Source: Theocolax elegans
Taxonomy: Eukaryota > Arthropoda > Insecta > Hymenoptera > Cerocephalidae
Assembly (NCBI GenBank): GCA_026168455.1
Contig: CM047427.1
Coordinates: forward strand, 15,777,505 to 15,841,504
DNA: 64,000 nucleotides
Direction of reading: 5' to 3'
Below, in pieces: positions 50,099-63,916 of the stretch (position 1 is its first letter; every line of letters starts with the position of its first letter). The position numbers were made by a program, and so were the translations under genes. The notes beneath the pieces are model-generated. The model saw only the letters and a list, made by a program, of their open reading frames with translations, did not search any database and was not told where the DNA came from.

Positions 50099-50249
50099 AG
50101 GTTAGAAATAAGTTGTCCGTGTTAAATTTCGCATGTACATAGTTAGATGCGGCTTGGCGAGTGAAGGGCGTTTTTCAGTATAGGTTCTAGCATTGGAATA
50201 ATTTTCTCCGTTACCGGAACTGCATTGTAAGGTAATTTTTGCGGGGCGC

Positions 50250-51330
50250 ACTAAAAAAAGGAAGATAAGGAGAGGGGAAATCTATCTCCGACGGTTGGCT
50301 TACGCGGGTGCACGCGCGCGCGCGCGCTCTTCGAAAATCCCTTCAGTCAGGTGCACGCGCCGAGAAGTCGCATTATAACACAATCTCTTAATCGTTATAC
50401 AATGCGATAAAAGCGAGTCCCTAGCCTCCGCGAGCTTGGTGGCGCGTGCGGGGGAGGCGGTGGAAGATAACAAAGCGAAAAACGAGAGGAAAAAGAAGAG
50501 AGCAGCGTACGAGATAGGAGGCGCTGCCCGCACAATGTATTACACGCGCGCGCGCGCATAACGAGACCGGCATAATTTTATTACATCGAGCTCCTATTGA
50601 ATATGCCGTATTCGCGGTCGTATTATACATGCGCGCGCGAGAGAGCGAGAGAGAAAGAAAGAGAGTGAGAGAGGGAAGGAGTGAGAGAGAGAGGGTAGGG
50701 GGGCACCCTGTTTTTCCCTTTTCTTTTCCATCTGCTCGTGCATCTTCCGGGCTCTCTCTCTCTCTCTCTCTCTCTCTCACGCTCTCGCTCTCTCTCTCTC
50801 TCGCACTCTCGCGAGCAAGACCCCCGGAGCGCCGGCCGCGCCTCGCGGATCCCGACTCGCTCGCTCTAGAATCCAGTCCCTGACCCTCCCCTTCTCCATC
50901 TATGAGCCTGAAATTCCGCGATAACATCGCCGATCCGGCCGGGGAGGATTCTCTCGCGGAGCGATTCACGATCCGATCGAGGGGAGACCCCATATCGTCC
51001 ACCTAGAGATAAACCGTCCTCGCCTTCGACAAAAATACCTTCCGGAATCCGTGTGTGCCTGCCTCTCCCCCTCCCCCCCCCCCCTCTCGGTGCAACCAAG
51101 TTCACGCATCCGCTCGTTACAGCGCCGAGACGAGTAGAGTAGAGTGCACCTCGCACACGGGATCCATCCATCCATACCGAGCAACACCTTTTTTCATTTC
51201 GATTTCTACTCCGAGTCTCGTAATTTTCGTCCTCGCAACCCCGTATAGCCGCAAATTCATTTACTTTACGATCGTCCATTAAAAACGAACGCGATAGGAT
51301 CGCGGCAACCTGCTTTGATTCCGTCCGCGC
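50250..51330. promoter_or_regulatory. CpG-rich island with facing GA and CT tracts
   Basis: CpG-rich DNA with GCGCGC runs, a GA tract (50639-50695) facing a CT tract (50752-50812), and a C-rich run (51066-51084). Overlapping open frames of 70-193 codons on both strands are made by these tracts and show no domain. Confidence 0.25.
50639..50812. repeat. (GA)n ... (CT)n imperfect inverted pair
   Basis: A GA-rich tract and a CT-rich tract about 55 bases apart could pair as a long imperfect hairpin. Confidence 0.8.
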
Positions 51331-51940
51331 GCGACTTCCTCGGATCTTTAGATTGGAATTTAGTGTATACGATGATCGGAATCAACCGATTCGAATAAAG
51401 ACGTTCCGTAACAAGGATAAAAGTTATACACTGCCGCAACTGTATTCAACGCGCATCTATAACGGTTTTCACTTTGCTGCACTCTACAACATCGGCTAAC
51501 CTTCCTACTCCTTATTAAATTTATAGTAATTCAATAATAACCTATCTTATACCTAACAACGCATCCTTCGTGCATCCTATACTGAGATTGTGCAACCGAA
51601 TTTTACCAGACGCCACGCGTCTTTATCTATTATAGATGAATGAAAACGGATTCATAATGTTTTAAATTCGCCCAAGAGACAATTATTATTTTTAATGTTA
51701 TTATCATAACATATGTGTATGTGCGTGTGTGTATTAATTTTTACGTTTGCAATAGTAATTTTTAAATTATTTGATGCAAATAATGGAAATTCAAATATAC
51801 TGATCATTTTGTATATTTATTCGTCATATTTCATATGTCATATGACAGTAAAATTTTATCACATACATTCTGATACAATAACTAGAGGGGCCGAAATATC
51901 TAAAAGCTATACGCTTTTACATTCCAGGCACGATCGTTAA
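51331..51940. other. AT-rich spacer, no gene seen
   Basis: No supported exon. A short TGTG run lies near 51714-51732. Confidence 0.4.
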
Positions 51941-51949
51941 ATGTTTTAA

Positions 51950-52110
51950 AAATAAACGACTATAAGTTACTAAAAAAATTAATTTTAGCCAAATCGGTAA
52001 AAATTGACTGAATTTTTCGATTGGCTTGTTTACATACGTAGTACATACATACAATCATACATACATTTTCAAAAATGTTTAAAATGCCTTATTTTACTAA
52101 TTATTTATAT
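51950..52110 (-). repeat. Dispersed repeat family A, diverged fragment
   Basis: Shares the block CCAAATCGGTAAAAATTGAC and the ACATACATACA tail with the family A copy at the window start, in the same orientation as that copy. Confidence 0.5.
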
Positions 52111-52899
52111 GTATTTCATTTTTACGACGGTGATATATTTATGTGTGAGGAATATATGATTCCAAGAAGAGTAAACATATGATATAGACGTATTTTACTT
52201 TTGACCTATGAAAATGAACAGGGATCGATCTTTTCTTGACAGCTTGCTTTTCCTTCTCTATTCGTATTCTATACAATAAATCCTGGTTTCGAAGCATTTT
52301 TGCAATCTACATAAGGATAATAATACAATTAAATCTTAGTAATTATTATATTAATTTTTTATAATTATTTTATATCATTTTATTATTTGTTTTTATTAAT
52401 AATAAAATTATTCTTCATTCTATACTATTGTTGAGTTTTCCAGTCCGATTCATACACTTATAAAAATTAAATAATAGCTGAGTACTTACTATTCTTAGTT
52501 TGTACACGGATTCTATGAATATGCACTGGAAGAAGAGAAAGATATTTATCTCGTACAGTACATTTAGATATCAAAAGTGTAAAACACTTTTTTGCAACAA
52601 GTCTTATTTAAGTCAATAATTGATCTAGTCATAAACTTGAATGTACATACTTAATTCGTAAGTTTACTAAATTATATTATACCTGCGTATGACTTGGTAT
52701 TAGTTAAAATATTTTTTATATATAATTTTTAATGTTCAAATTTAAGTTAATTATTTTAGTAAAAGTTAATTGTTAATATTTAGTTGTATTTCTCTTTCTA
52801 CATCTAGTAATAAAGTATTTATATTGTAACTATAGTAAATAGACTTTTTCACATTACAAATATTTCTATTAATTATTCTATTCTTGTCATGATTAAACT

Positions 52900-53700
52900 T
52901 ATATTTATTTATGTTTATTTTATTCGTCCATGTATGCTTTTTATAAAAATGATACATTTTAATTTATAACGAAGAAACGTACTTTTGTATAAATTTTTTA
53001 ATGATTTTAATCGTATTTGAATTGTTATCTTAAAAAAACAGTTCTAATCATGAATTGTTCAATGAAAAAAAGATTCGTTATTTATTGAGACGAATATTTC
53101 GCCCGTGTATACTTTTTATATAAAAATGATACATTTTAATTTATAACGAAAAAACGTGGCTTTTTGTAGATTTTTAATGATTTCATTATTTTTATGTACG
53201 TATCTTTAAAAATATTGCTCAAATCAGAAAATGTTGCATAGGAAAAAGTTTTATAATTTTAAGACGAACATTTTGTCTAAATTCATTATGTACGTATAAG
53301 AATAGTATTTTTGGAGATAATGTACATAAACCAATTTTACGAAATTGTAAAACGCTTCATATCTTCAAGAATTTATGGGTGATACAGTTGAAAATGGGAC
53401 CGAAGACTTCTATAATTATAACAAATATATCCTGTTAATTTCAGCTCAATCGATTAAAAATTAGCATAGCTATTTTGGTCACAAATTTTCATACATGCAC
53501 ACATTCATACATACATTTTAGGGAAAGGTTTGAATGCGTTCTAAGTTGCATAAATTTTATTTTTATGTTTAAATATATACTTTTTTGAGGTATCACATAT
53601 TTTGCGATAATGAAAATATGAGGCTCTTCCGTGTAAAGATCGAGCCTAAAAAACAATTTAATTTTGTTTGATAATTTAGATTCCAAATAAATTAACTGAT
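52900..53700 (-). repeat. Dispersed repeat family A, copy 3
   Basis: Inverted relative to 20340-21240. It has tandem units of about 176 bp: the block TTTTTATAAAAATGATACAT with AATTTATAACGAA occurs near 52938 and 53113. The far part (about 53500-53660) matches copy 2 through CATACATTTTAGG, GCATAAATTT, ATTTTGCGA and ATGAGGCTCT blocks. Identity is lower than between copies 1 and 2. Confidence 0.7.
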
Positions 53701-55880
53701 AAAAGTAAAATCATTGTAATTTATCACACGGTAAAAGAAAAATAACCAATAAATTTGGTCGTATTTTATGTTAGCATATTAAATTAACGTATAAGAAACT
53801 AATTTTTTAATTTTTTAAATTCTTTTTTATCTTCATCACTGAATATTCCCATCTTAGCAAGAAGAAACTGATTACAATTATACACAATATTTCAGTAAAA
53901 CATAAAAAGCATCGATTTTACCGATTATTCTGTCACTCCGTGCAAAAGTACTTGCTCTTCTGGTAAATAAGTTTTTGAATATCGTTTAAATACTTATACT
54001 TGTTAGTAAATGAAGATATAGTTTAATGTTTTTGAATATGTTTAGATTACCACAAATATAAATATATGTCGCAAGAGATTGCGTTAAATAAAATATAAAT
54101 ATATCTTTATATAAGTGAAACTATGCTGTTAATTGAATAACTTTTTGATGTAATATCCTTAACAAAAAAAGCAAAAAAAAAGTCGAAGTGCAGGTATGTC
54201 ATTCTCACGAAAGTATATATAAAAATTTTAGAGCGTAACATTAATTAAAACTTGAAGTTTTAAATTTAAATACGTATGATTTTAAATTAATTTTAATTAG
54301 CCTTAGTTTAACGTTATACGTTTTATATAAGAAATAACAGTCGAAACTGTATACTTAATTTTTGTCAATTTTTATGAAGTAAATTAAATTTTATGTACGT
54401 GTAATTAGCATACAACTTGTTGCGTAATTTGATGCATTAAAACAAAAAACAATTAGTTTTAAAGAAATAAATAATAATTGTACGGTAACAATAGTGAAAC
54501 AGAAAAAAAAGGAATTAATCTAACATGACGCAGTTATTTCGAAGCGAGTAGGGAAGATTAATGAATTCCTTTAGTTTGCGTGAAAATGTGTGTATATATT
54601 TATATGTATATGTACACATGTACACATGTATATACTGTATAGACGTGTATGTGGACGATAATGCAAGAATAATTCCTACACGCAACGAGTGCACGCGATC
54701 TGTATAGGTACATAGTTGAAAAGGTAGGTGTACGCAGACGTATAGTGTACACGAACGCTAAAGAGAGTCAAAAAGCGAACGTGCTCGTCCGTCTCCGTTG
54801 TATATAGAGAGGGACGCAGACACACAGACAGGTATATCCCCGGTCGCGCGGAACTCAACGAGCGACGGTCGCTTTAAACGAGGGCCCTGGCTCAATTAAA
54901 ACGCGCAGGTGCACAAAGGGTGCGCGATTTCCGGAGTCAACTGAAAATCGGTGAGAAAGTGGACAAGTGCATTTTAAACAGCCCGTCGGTATTGTGCCCG
55001 ACGTTAGTTTGTGACCGACCTCACCGATAATGGATCAAAAAGTTTTTACTCGAATTTCAACGGGGACTGTATGCCCGATCCGCACGCGGTGAATAATTTA
55101 TCCTCGCTCCTCGTTTCGTCTCGCCGTAATTAACATTTCAATGGGTATTACGACTTTTAATATCGTTCAAAACCTCCTGGAAACGGAAGCCTATTAAAAC
55201 AGATTTTATTTTCGATTAAATGTTTTCCGCTCGTACACTGCAACCAGTTCGATGGGAAATTTTTCTATTTTTCAATTTTTCGTGCGATCACGACGGAATA
55301 TTCAAAACTGCATATAGATAGCTATCTTAGTCGTATCATTTTACTTTTGTTAAAAAAGTATATAGCACTGCGTCAAAAGATATTTTATTCAATTAAAAAA
55401 TTAATGTTTGTTTGGATTAAATAATATATGTATTTAAATTGAGTGTCTTTCCTTTTAGTAACACAAATACAAATGTAAGCAAATGAATTATTTTATTGAA
55501 ACCAATACTTTTTGTTCTATGGCTAGATCTATGCATTAGATATTACTAAATGTTGTCACCTCGCTTTATTTACTATGTGGTCTGCGCTTCTCAACTAACA
55601 ATCGTCTATAATCAAAGGATTAATACCATAAATGAATTACGTCAACAATCAGATAATATATTATAAAATTGTTTGTAAAAGCGACAAGCAATAAATGTTG
55701 TAAAATCCAGATGTATCAAAATGAAAGTGGAAGACACGGATCGAAGCGAAAGAGAGGTAATGAGAATGATAACGAAAGATGATGATGGAAAAGGAAGTGT
55801 TTTGTCACGGGTGTACAGGTTCAACGAGGAGAAGGAAAGAAAAAATAATAAGTATTGAACAAATCGGGTACAGAAAAGTC
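53701..55880. other. Noncoding stretch
   Basis: AT-rich to about 54540. A GC-richer patch at about 54700-55180 contains CAGGTGCAC-type E-boxes and an AATTAAAACGCG block. No exon recognised. Confidence 0.4.
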
Positions 55881-55889
55881 AGAGTCGAG

Positions 55890-56700
55890 TGGTCGATCAG
55901 CGTGCGTGCGTGTGTGTGTAGCGCGCGCGTACAAGCGCCTCAGGGACAAAATGAAGAGAAGAGAGGGATAGAGAGGGAGAATGTGGGTAACGCTCGGTAT
56001 TCATGATTTCCGTGGCTATTTCGCGCGGCGTGGTCTCCGCGAGAGAGTTGACTCGCCCGAGAAAACGAGCGCGACTCTCGAGCATGTAAATAAGTCGTAG
56101 CGCGCTGCAGCGGCACCGGCGACCGCGGTGGCTGTTATTAGTGCCATTTTACGGGACGAGGAAAAATGAAGTTGGCAGAAATGAAATAGCGGAATGTGTC
56201 CACCAGTCCCCGCCGTCGCCGCCACCGCTCCCGTCGCTGCGCCAGAGAGAACACAAGCGCGAGAGAGGATTTATAAAAGCTTAATGGACGAGTCGCGCGC
56301 GCGTCCGTCTCTCTCTCTCTCTCTCTTCCTCTCTCTCCATGCATATGGGCGTATATAGAACTGCACGAAGTTTAACGAGGTACTCGCTCCAGGTGTACGT
56401 ACACTCGGAGTTTGATAATCGGGCGAGTTTTATTTGTCTTGGCCACCCGACCCACATTCGATCTGTACGTCGAAACGGTCGAACCCGCGCTAACGTTCGA
56501 CTCGCCTTTTAAGGTACCGAGTGTGACAATGTATATATTCTCAATGCCGCGCGCTCACCACCAGTCCACCACCAGTCCACAACCACCACCACCACCACCA
56601 CTAGCACCACGGAAATATTTAACCGATTCTTCGGACCTGTTGCCACTCGCTTTGGATATACTCTCAATTATCTCCAGAGTCTATAACGATACACCTTGAC
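55890..56700. promoter_or_regulatory. CpG-rich island with CT and CCA repeats
   Basis: CpG-rich DNA with GCGCGCG runs, a CT tract (56307-56338) and a CCACCA-rich run (56563-56607). No domain in any frame. Confidence 0.25.
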
Positions 56701-58490
56701 AGTGATTTACGCTTAAACGTTTATATACCTTCGAAAAGAAGGAGGTAAAATAAGCAGCTCCTTTAACGTTCGATCGGTCCTTTAATCTACGTATAGAGAG
56801 AAAGAGAGCAAGAGAGCGAGAGCACCAAACATGTCAACGCCCGATTATAAAACGATCTCGCCGATATTATTAAACTGCTTGAAAGCAAACACGGCTACCC
56901 TATCGTCTAGGATATTAATTGACTGGGGTACGGATGCACCGTTCCCCTTTGTTATTTATTGTAATATGGTAAACTTCTCCTCGCATCCCCTCTTCCTACC
57001 TTTTATCTCGATTAATTGCGTCGAAGAAATTGTTGGTTACGGAAAACGATAAAGGTACGGACCGCCACCTCTTATCATTATTTCAACCTGGATACAGTTA
57101 TACCAAAGAGAAAGTTGATTTGCAAGTTATCAATAATAGTTCGTAAAGGGCGCTAGCTAGCTACTTTACCTGTTACTCTATATATTGGTTCCGGTTACGA
57201 TTGATAAAAACATTACTTTTCGGCCTCTCTCTCTCTCTCTCTTTCTCTTTTAATGATAAATGGCGCAACACTCACTGTTTCGTTAAAATCAATTTGTAAA
57301 TGCGCAAATAACGCATATTTAATTCGTTAGTTCACTCGCATTTTTCCGGCGTTCGTAATTTTCTATATAGGCACGGCATTCTGATCGAGCAAATCATATG
57401 CGCAGTGCCTTTAATTTAACGCTCGTACTTTATCGAAATTCGTAATCGGTATATACATACGGGACGTTTAAAGTGTTATTATTACGTCCTTATCGGAATA
57501 AAGAAACTAATAAATATCGACAATTTTAATATAAATGTCGGTGATATGGATTTTTTATCAACTTTAATAGAAACTAATATTAATTTAATCTAGAATAGAT
57601 TATCATAATTGAACGATATCCCAGTGATATTTTTATGGAAAATAATATGTAACTAGTGTCTCTTATTTTACAAGAAGAATATACACCTTTGCATATTATG
57701 AAAAATGTGTAATAAAATCCAGACAGTATTCGTTTACAATCAATAAAATGATTCATAAATCAAATTGTTAATAAAAGTTCGGATTATAACTTAATAAGTT
57801 AATTAAAACTTGTCTGTATAATATTCTAAATGATTAAATTACTAAATGATTTACGAAGAACTGTGTCCTTCTGCATTATAACTCGTAAAAAAGCGAATCA
57901 CAAACCTAATTCTTTGTCTGTTTAAACTATGAATTGGTACCGTGTATACATATTATTTGGTGTCGTATATACTTTTCGAATCACCACACCTGTAAAAGGA
58001 TAAACCTTAAATTTCAATGACCAAATTGTATCGTATCTCTTATAAAATAATAATGTAAACACACTTGGAGTAATAAAATAGCATTTATTAATAAAATATT
58101 TGTTCAAATAATAATGAAATTATAATAGCGTGCGTAAAAAGTCCGGGAAAGTGCGTGACAAGTGCGAGTAACAGGTGAGAGGCAAATGCATCCGGTAACC
58201 CAGTTTTTAAGAAAAACAAAAAGGGAGCGCGACGAGGATTAGCCGAAAGAGTTGCCCACGGAAGGAACGAAGAGAACTCACTGCGTAACCTTGTCTCGAC
58301 GTATCGACGGAGAAAATTCGTAAAAATACATACCGATAAAATAAAGTTTAACGACAAAAGTCAATTTAAGATATTGGGTGTATGGGTATAGGTACAGATA
58401 ATTCTGGTTCGGAATCAGAAGCGAGTTAGGAAGGAGTGAGGAACGAGTCCAGAATGGCGAATCGGTTGAAATTTAAATGTAAAACCGATA
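56701..58490. other. Noncoding stretch
   Basis: Mixed composition with a CT tract at about 57225-57248; AT-rich from 57480 to 58130. No supported exon. Confidence 0.4.
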
Positions 58491-58499
58491 AGAGTAGCA

Positions 58500-58777
58500 A
58501 GCGCGAGCCTAACGGTCTCTCGGGAGCGAGATAGCGCAAGCGACACCGGCTAGACCTTTCGAAATGGGCGTTGTTCATCGCGCCGTCCTTTTACACGTGC
58601 CTCTCTCCCGTCTCTCTCGCTCGCTCGGACGCGCGTATATACCCTTTATGCAGATCTCGGCTCTTCGTTCTCCTCTCTCGCTCGGTATGCAATTTCAATT
58701 TCCTCTACGTCTGGTCTATCTCCCTCTATACGTGCATGCACTCACACACGCGCGCGCGCGCACAGCCGCAGAGGCAC

Positions 58778-58809
<32 letters not shown>

Positions 58810-59110
58810 CGTGCTTCTCGGTCTTTATCCGACACGCACGCGCTCGAGATCGCGTCGCATCGTTTCGCGCTAGTTTACCGAACGAGGTTACCGCATTAAT
58901 GCCGCCACGCGCTCCCGCAGATTTTCACCGGAGCGCGCGAGCCACGCCGTAAGCGCGATCCTCTATATACACACACACGCGCGCACGTATATATTAACGT
59001 GTTGTGCAGTCGATCGCTCCTGCATACTTTTTACAAAATCGCCGATACACGTATGTACGTCTTACCGCGGTTCTTTCTTCTCTCGGCCGTTCTGTGGGTT
59101 TAGCCATTTT
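58500..59110. promoter_or_regulatory. CpG-rich island with CT and CG tracts
   Basis: CpG-rich DNA with an alternating CG run (58748-58761) and a CT tract (58778-58804). Open frames of about 100 codons are read through these tracts. Confidence 0.25.
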
Positions 59111-60055
59111 CCTACACGCGCTGTTACCTTCATTCGACCACTTGGTTATCGAGTCTTCTTTCTCTTTAACTTATTTTATACGTAGCAGGTGCGCTAATTC
59201 CTTTTATTTTTCTTTTTTTTGCTACGTCTTCCTCTTTTTTTGAAGATATTTTATTGCCCCGTACGTACGTATGATACTTTGATCGAAGTTATAACGGTAC
59301 GATTAAAAATGATCTATACTGTATTTCATTGAGAATTATAGATTATGCGAAAAATCTTAAAATCTAAATATTAAATTTAGCTCGAATTGTAGATATATCG
59401 TTTATCGTATTTTATAACATTCCCTGGATTATATAATTAAGAATAATACGTGAAACTATTTACGATTACTCTAGTTATTTCCAAATTGAATAAATAAATA
59501 AATAGAGTATGTATTTAGAAATAACAACGTAATAGCAACCCCACGCTTGTATGCGAATTGAAATTTAAAGTTGTTTGCGTAGATCTATGCGAGTGTAACC
59601 AAAGGTAATATCCTCATTGAATGGAGATCGTATAGCTTTGAATAAAGATGCGAAGACTCGACTAATTTAGATGCATAGCTAAATCATACGCCCGCATGAG
59701 GTTGGAAAGGAGCATCGATATGTAGGTATACTTGTGTATCGGATTAACTTGGCATCGATGCATACCACGGGATCCCTTACGCACTATGCAGCGATTCAAC
59801 TTATCTGTATGTTCACAGAAGAAGAAGAATAAGCGGCTGCTTGAGAGTCTTATCTGTCGAGTTGTATCTGGCAAATTGTTCGCAAATAAATATGTGTATA
59901 TAAGGGAGACCGTAAAGGATACTACCAGACCGAGGTTAACAAACTTTGGAATTGTGATGTAATATTTTAATTGTAAAATATAAATACGTACGTAGGCAAG
60001 TTAACAATTTTTGGACACGGACAAACAATTTCTAGTATAAGAGTAACAATGTTGA
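59111..60055. other. AT-rich spacer, no gene seen
   Basis: No supported exon; T-rich and AT-rich simple sequence. Confidence 0.4.
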
Positions 60056-60190
60056 TTAGTAATGGAGCAGCATCCTTGACTAATGATAGACATTACTATT
60101 TTTTATAAAAATATTTATACGAGGATTATAATAAATATTATAAAAAATAATAATTTTTATCATTTGTCGAGTCTGTTGCTCCATTAGTAA
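60056..60190. mobile_element. Small fold-back element (MITE-like)
   Basis: TTAGTAATGGAGCAGCA at the left is matched by TGTTGCTCCATTAGTAA at the right with two mismatches. Pairing continues inward through AATGATA and ATTATTATTTTTTATA-type blocks, so nearly the whole 135 bp folds back on itself. No clear target-site duplication was found. Confidence 0.65.
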
Positions 60191-60982
60191 ATAACAAATT
60201 TTAATTATTACTAGAATTTTTTTTCCATATACTCATTGTATCTTTCAAACATCGTTTTTAATAGAGAAGAAAATTACATTGTTATTAAATTTGCAACTCG
60301 CTTAATTTAATTATCGGAGATATTTAGGAACGAGTAACTTTATTATTCTATACGTTATATCTTCAAAACGGAAATTAGAGTAACCATATAAAGTTCACAA
60401 TGCGATACACGAGTTTCGAGAAAAATTTAACCACTGCACGTCTAAAACCTGATTTTATTTCGCCCTCGTGATCTACATTCCGCAATTCATTTAGTTTTAC
60501 ACTCAACTGAAATTCAAATTCAACGCGGATGATTTATTGTCGCGTTATTTAATTTAATCACGTATTTTAGTTTAAATTATTTATAATCTCACCATTGTCA
60601 ATTGTAAGTTAACCTTTATTCTCATTGAAAGAATTGTTTTTAAACATGTAACTTACACCGGATTCAAAGTACGTTTGAATACTTTAATTGTATTCATAAA
60701 AAATTTTCATTAAGTGACAACTAGAAGTTTTTGAATTTGTTGCTATACCATTGATAAAAGAAAAATTGAATACTTAATATTATCCGATCCTTATCACGTT
60801 GTTAAAATTGAAGAAAAATTGCTTACATGTAGACGTTTGAGGAAAGCGAAAGCGAGCATCGATAGAGCTCCGAGGACAAGGAGGCGGGAAAAAGGGAATG
60901 GGTTGAAAAGGTGTGCAGGTAGCTCGAAAATTGAAAGGCAAGCGCGGAATCTCGTGGAGATCCTCCGCGAAGTTTGTTTTCG

Positions 60983-61018
<36 letters not shown>

Positions 61019-61019
61019 G
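60191..61019. other. Noncoding stretch with a GA tract
   Basis: AT-rich, ending with a (GA)n tract at 60985-61017. No supported exon. Confidence 0.4.
60985..61017. repeat. (GA)n microsatellite
   Basis: About 16 uninterrupted GA units. Confidence 0.95.
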
Positions 61020-61330
61020 ATAAGAACGCAGGGTGGGCAGGACCGAGAGGCCTGCGCGGCCGGATACCAGGGCTGGGACAGCCACGGCCCGGTTTCCTAG
61101 AAGTTACTCCCGCGTAATCGTTGCGCTCGCCGTCTCCTCTTTTGTGTTTCCGTCCTGGTACTACGAATCATAGTCACTGCGCGCCGCGAGTCGGACGGTG
61201 GAGCCAGCAATTTCCGTAAGTACACAGTGAAAACCTACCGCCGCGCTAGCGCTCTTCGAGTTCCGAGGCCCGAGCTCCGAGCAAAAGCCTTTCTCAAGCT
61301 GTTAAGGAAATTGAACCGGCGAGTCGTACC
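61020..61330. promoter_or_regulatory. CpG-rich island
   Basis: CpG-rich DNA with GCGCGCC and CCGAGGCCCGAGC-type sequence. No exon recognised. Confidence 0.2.
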
Positions 61331-62171
61331 TTGCCTTCTGTGCCTGTCCCCTTTACCCCTCCCGCTGTTGCACTCCTTCTCGATTACCCAAACACACAGA
61401 GGGAGTACTCATTGTTTCTTCAAAATATTTAAATATTTCAGCAAACCCGGTTGCGTGCATCCAAAACTTGATATTCTCGATCCGATCGTCGTTTGGCGAT
61501 CCCTCGTGGTGAACAGTTGGACACGTTGAAAACTTACCTCTACTCGTCAAACATTGTATTTCACATGTCTCGTTAGCATATAATGAACAACAGCTTTACT
61601 ACAATTAAATACGTTATACGTATACAGAGGTTGCTAAAATAATAATAAAATAATGACGGATTGCACAAACGCATGGGAAAAACGTATCAACACGCGCATT
61701 AGCACATACGCGCGCGTTTGTCCATAAATTGTAAATATAATTTAAAAAGTGTGCGCGTTACGCACTACGCAGTGTACCTATATATACAAAGTGAAGATGC
61801 ACCGCCGTTTACAATAGGAATAAATAGGCGATGTAAACGATTTGACGGACGTAGGTTTACATCGCGCGTCCAATATTAAAAGGAAATATGTGTTTACCAT
61901 CGAAAAAGTAATAAAATAACCAAAGTTAATCGAGCGTGAACCTGTGGAGTTTCTATACGTAGACTCCGTCATTAAAAGCATTAACTGCGTTAACCATTAT
62001 GCATTATCGACGAATGATACGTCGGGATAAAATGATTATATTACGCTTCGACAAATAAAGCCGCAAGGTGCGAATGCGTGTGTTTAGAGGTTAATTTTAT
62101 GGAAAATGCGTATCAAAAATTAATTAATAGATGCGGCGAACGATACCTCGTGCAATTGTAGACGTGTGCGC

Positions 62172-62196
62172 CTGTGTGTGTGTGTGTGTGTGTGTG
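62172..62196. repeat. (TG)n microsatellite
   Basis: About 12 uninterrupted TG units. Confidence 0.95.
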
Positions 62197-63874
62197 ATGT
62201 CTATGTTTTTATCGTGCACACTCGGTGCAGGAGATACACAGTAATAAAGTTATTTAATGAATCGCATAATTCTATTAAAGCTGGAATGAAAGGCAACGTG
62301 TTAATTACGAGAGGGAATAGTGGTAGTGAGAGCATTGATAGACTCGTGTACGAGTGGTACAAGTGTATTTACGCATAACGCTTGAGCCGCGTGCTCAATG
62401 TCAGGGAAAGAATTTTCTCTGACAGTTATCGACTATATCGGCGTACCTCTTTTTACCGATAGGAGGGAACGTTCCTCGTCGTTGGTGTGCACCGCGTTCG
62501 CGCGACAAACTGCGAGAAAGACCGCACCTCGTTAGCTCGGCTACATAGCTTTGTACACGTAGACGAACGAGGGAGCCCGCAAAAACTAAATAAATCCTCC
62601 GGCAGTTGCTAATCGGTACACCGAGTAATGACTCTACGTGACGCCGATTCCGATCGGAGAAGAAAACCTATACCTTACGACTATACCGATCTTTCTATCT
62701 CCCTTTATTTTTTGCGCACACGTGTGCAAAGAACCAATCGAATATCTCGTATCTTTCTTCCTTTTGCTTCGTATTCGTCCTATATCGCGCGGTTTTTCTT
62801 CGATGGATAATATATACAACCGATTTCGATTGAGTGCATACTCTTTCGATCAGAAATCGATGTGGGTATCGATCGGCGTTTTAGTCACCTCGGGTGTGTT
62901 TACCTTTCTCCTCGTTCCTGCAACTATACCTTTGATTCGTGAACATCCGTCTATTGTCCCGCTATACATTTGTTGTATACGATTGATTAATACATTTTAC
63001 TGTTCCTACATTTATAGCTTTATTTATTTCTTCGACTGAAGGTCCTTACTTTAAACTATTTTTATTTTTTTTACTTTCGTTGAATAATATATATTTTTGT
63101 ACTTATCGGCATTAGGATTGTTGATTTATGCTGCGCAAACTGATTTTTGTATAAAATTAATTACAACGTTCAAGTAAACGAAAATTATTTAATTTTTTTA
63201 AGTTTCAAGTTGAAAATACTTCGTAACTCAGCATTTGTCCTACGTAAAATAATTAAAAGTATCGAGGTTTGCTCTTTTTTATATCCGAATGCACGCAAAG
63301 CACCAAATTTGGTGTACTTGGAAAAATAAGTTTGTAGGATAAACTATTACCTCATATGGGGTAGTCATAAAAATGTCTTCTTAATACAATTCAAATGTAG
63401 TTCAATCACGAGAAATGCAGAAATGTAGATTTAATAATAACGTTACGAGGTTAACAGGATGGGTTTGTTAAAACCGTGCAATCTCAAGTTAAACTTACAA
63501 TATAAAACCTCTATTGATATTATCAGATGGTTTACATAAGTTTAAGCGCGTACGCGAACGCGTGCAAGTATACACATATAAGTATATATATATATATAGG
63601 TATATGCATGTATACGCGCGGCGCGCACACACACTGCCGTTACACAACGTTCGCGACCGTTTGTTTATTTTTACGAACAAAATTTTTTCGCTTGAAAAAT
63701 AATAGACTCGAGCGCCAGCTTAGTTGGTGTACAGAGCCAACGTAGGCAGTGTGTAATTAACGCACAACGAAACGTTCGAAAAGGAACGAGTTGCGCGTAA
63801 AGATGTCAGGGAGTGAATTTGGTGTCATCATTACACCTCGGAAACAATATGACGTCTTGTGAGAGAGACGGACG

Positions 63875-63877
<3 letters not shown>

Positions 63878-63912
<35 letters not shown>
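63878..63912. repeat. (GA)n microsatellite
   Basis: About 16 GA units preceded by GGAC and GGGA units. Confidence 0.9.

Positions 63913-63916
<4 letters not shown>

Noticed and set aside
49885..50100. Acidic-tail protein (Asp/Glu run) as a real gene
   Set aside because: The acidic run is a GAC/GAA trinucleotide repeat, and the 45 codons before it contain a hairpin and no recognisable domain or splice context.
50421..51279. Overlapping minus-strand open frames of 137 and 193 codons
   Set aside because: They are produced by GA/CT tracts read as Arg-Glu or Ser-Leu repeats in CpG-rich DNA, and frames on both strands are open at once.
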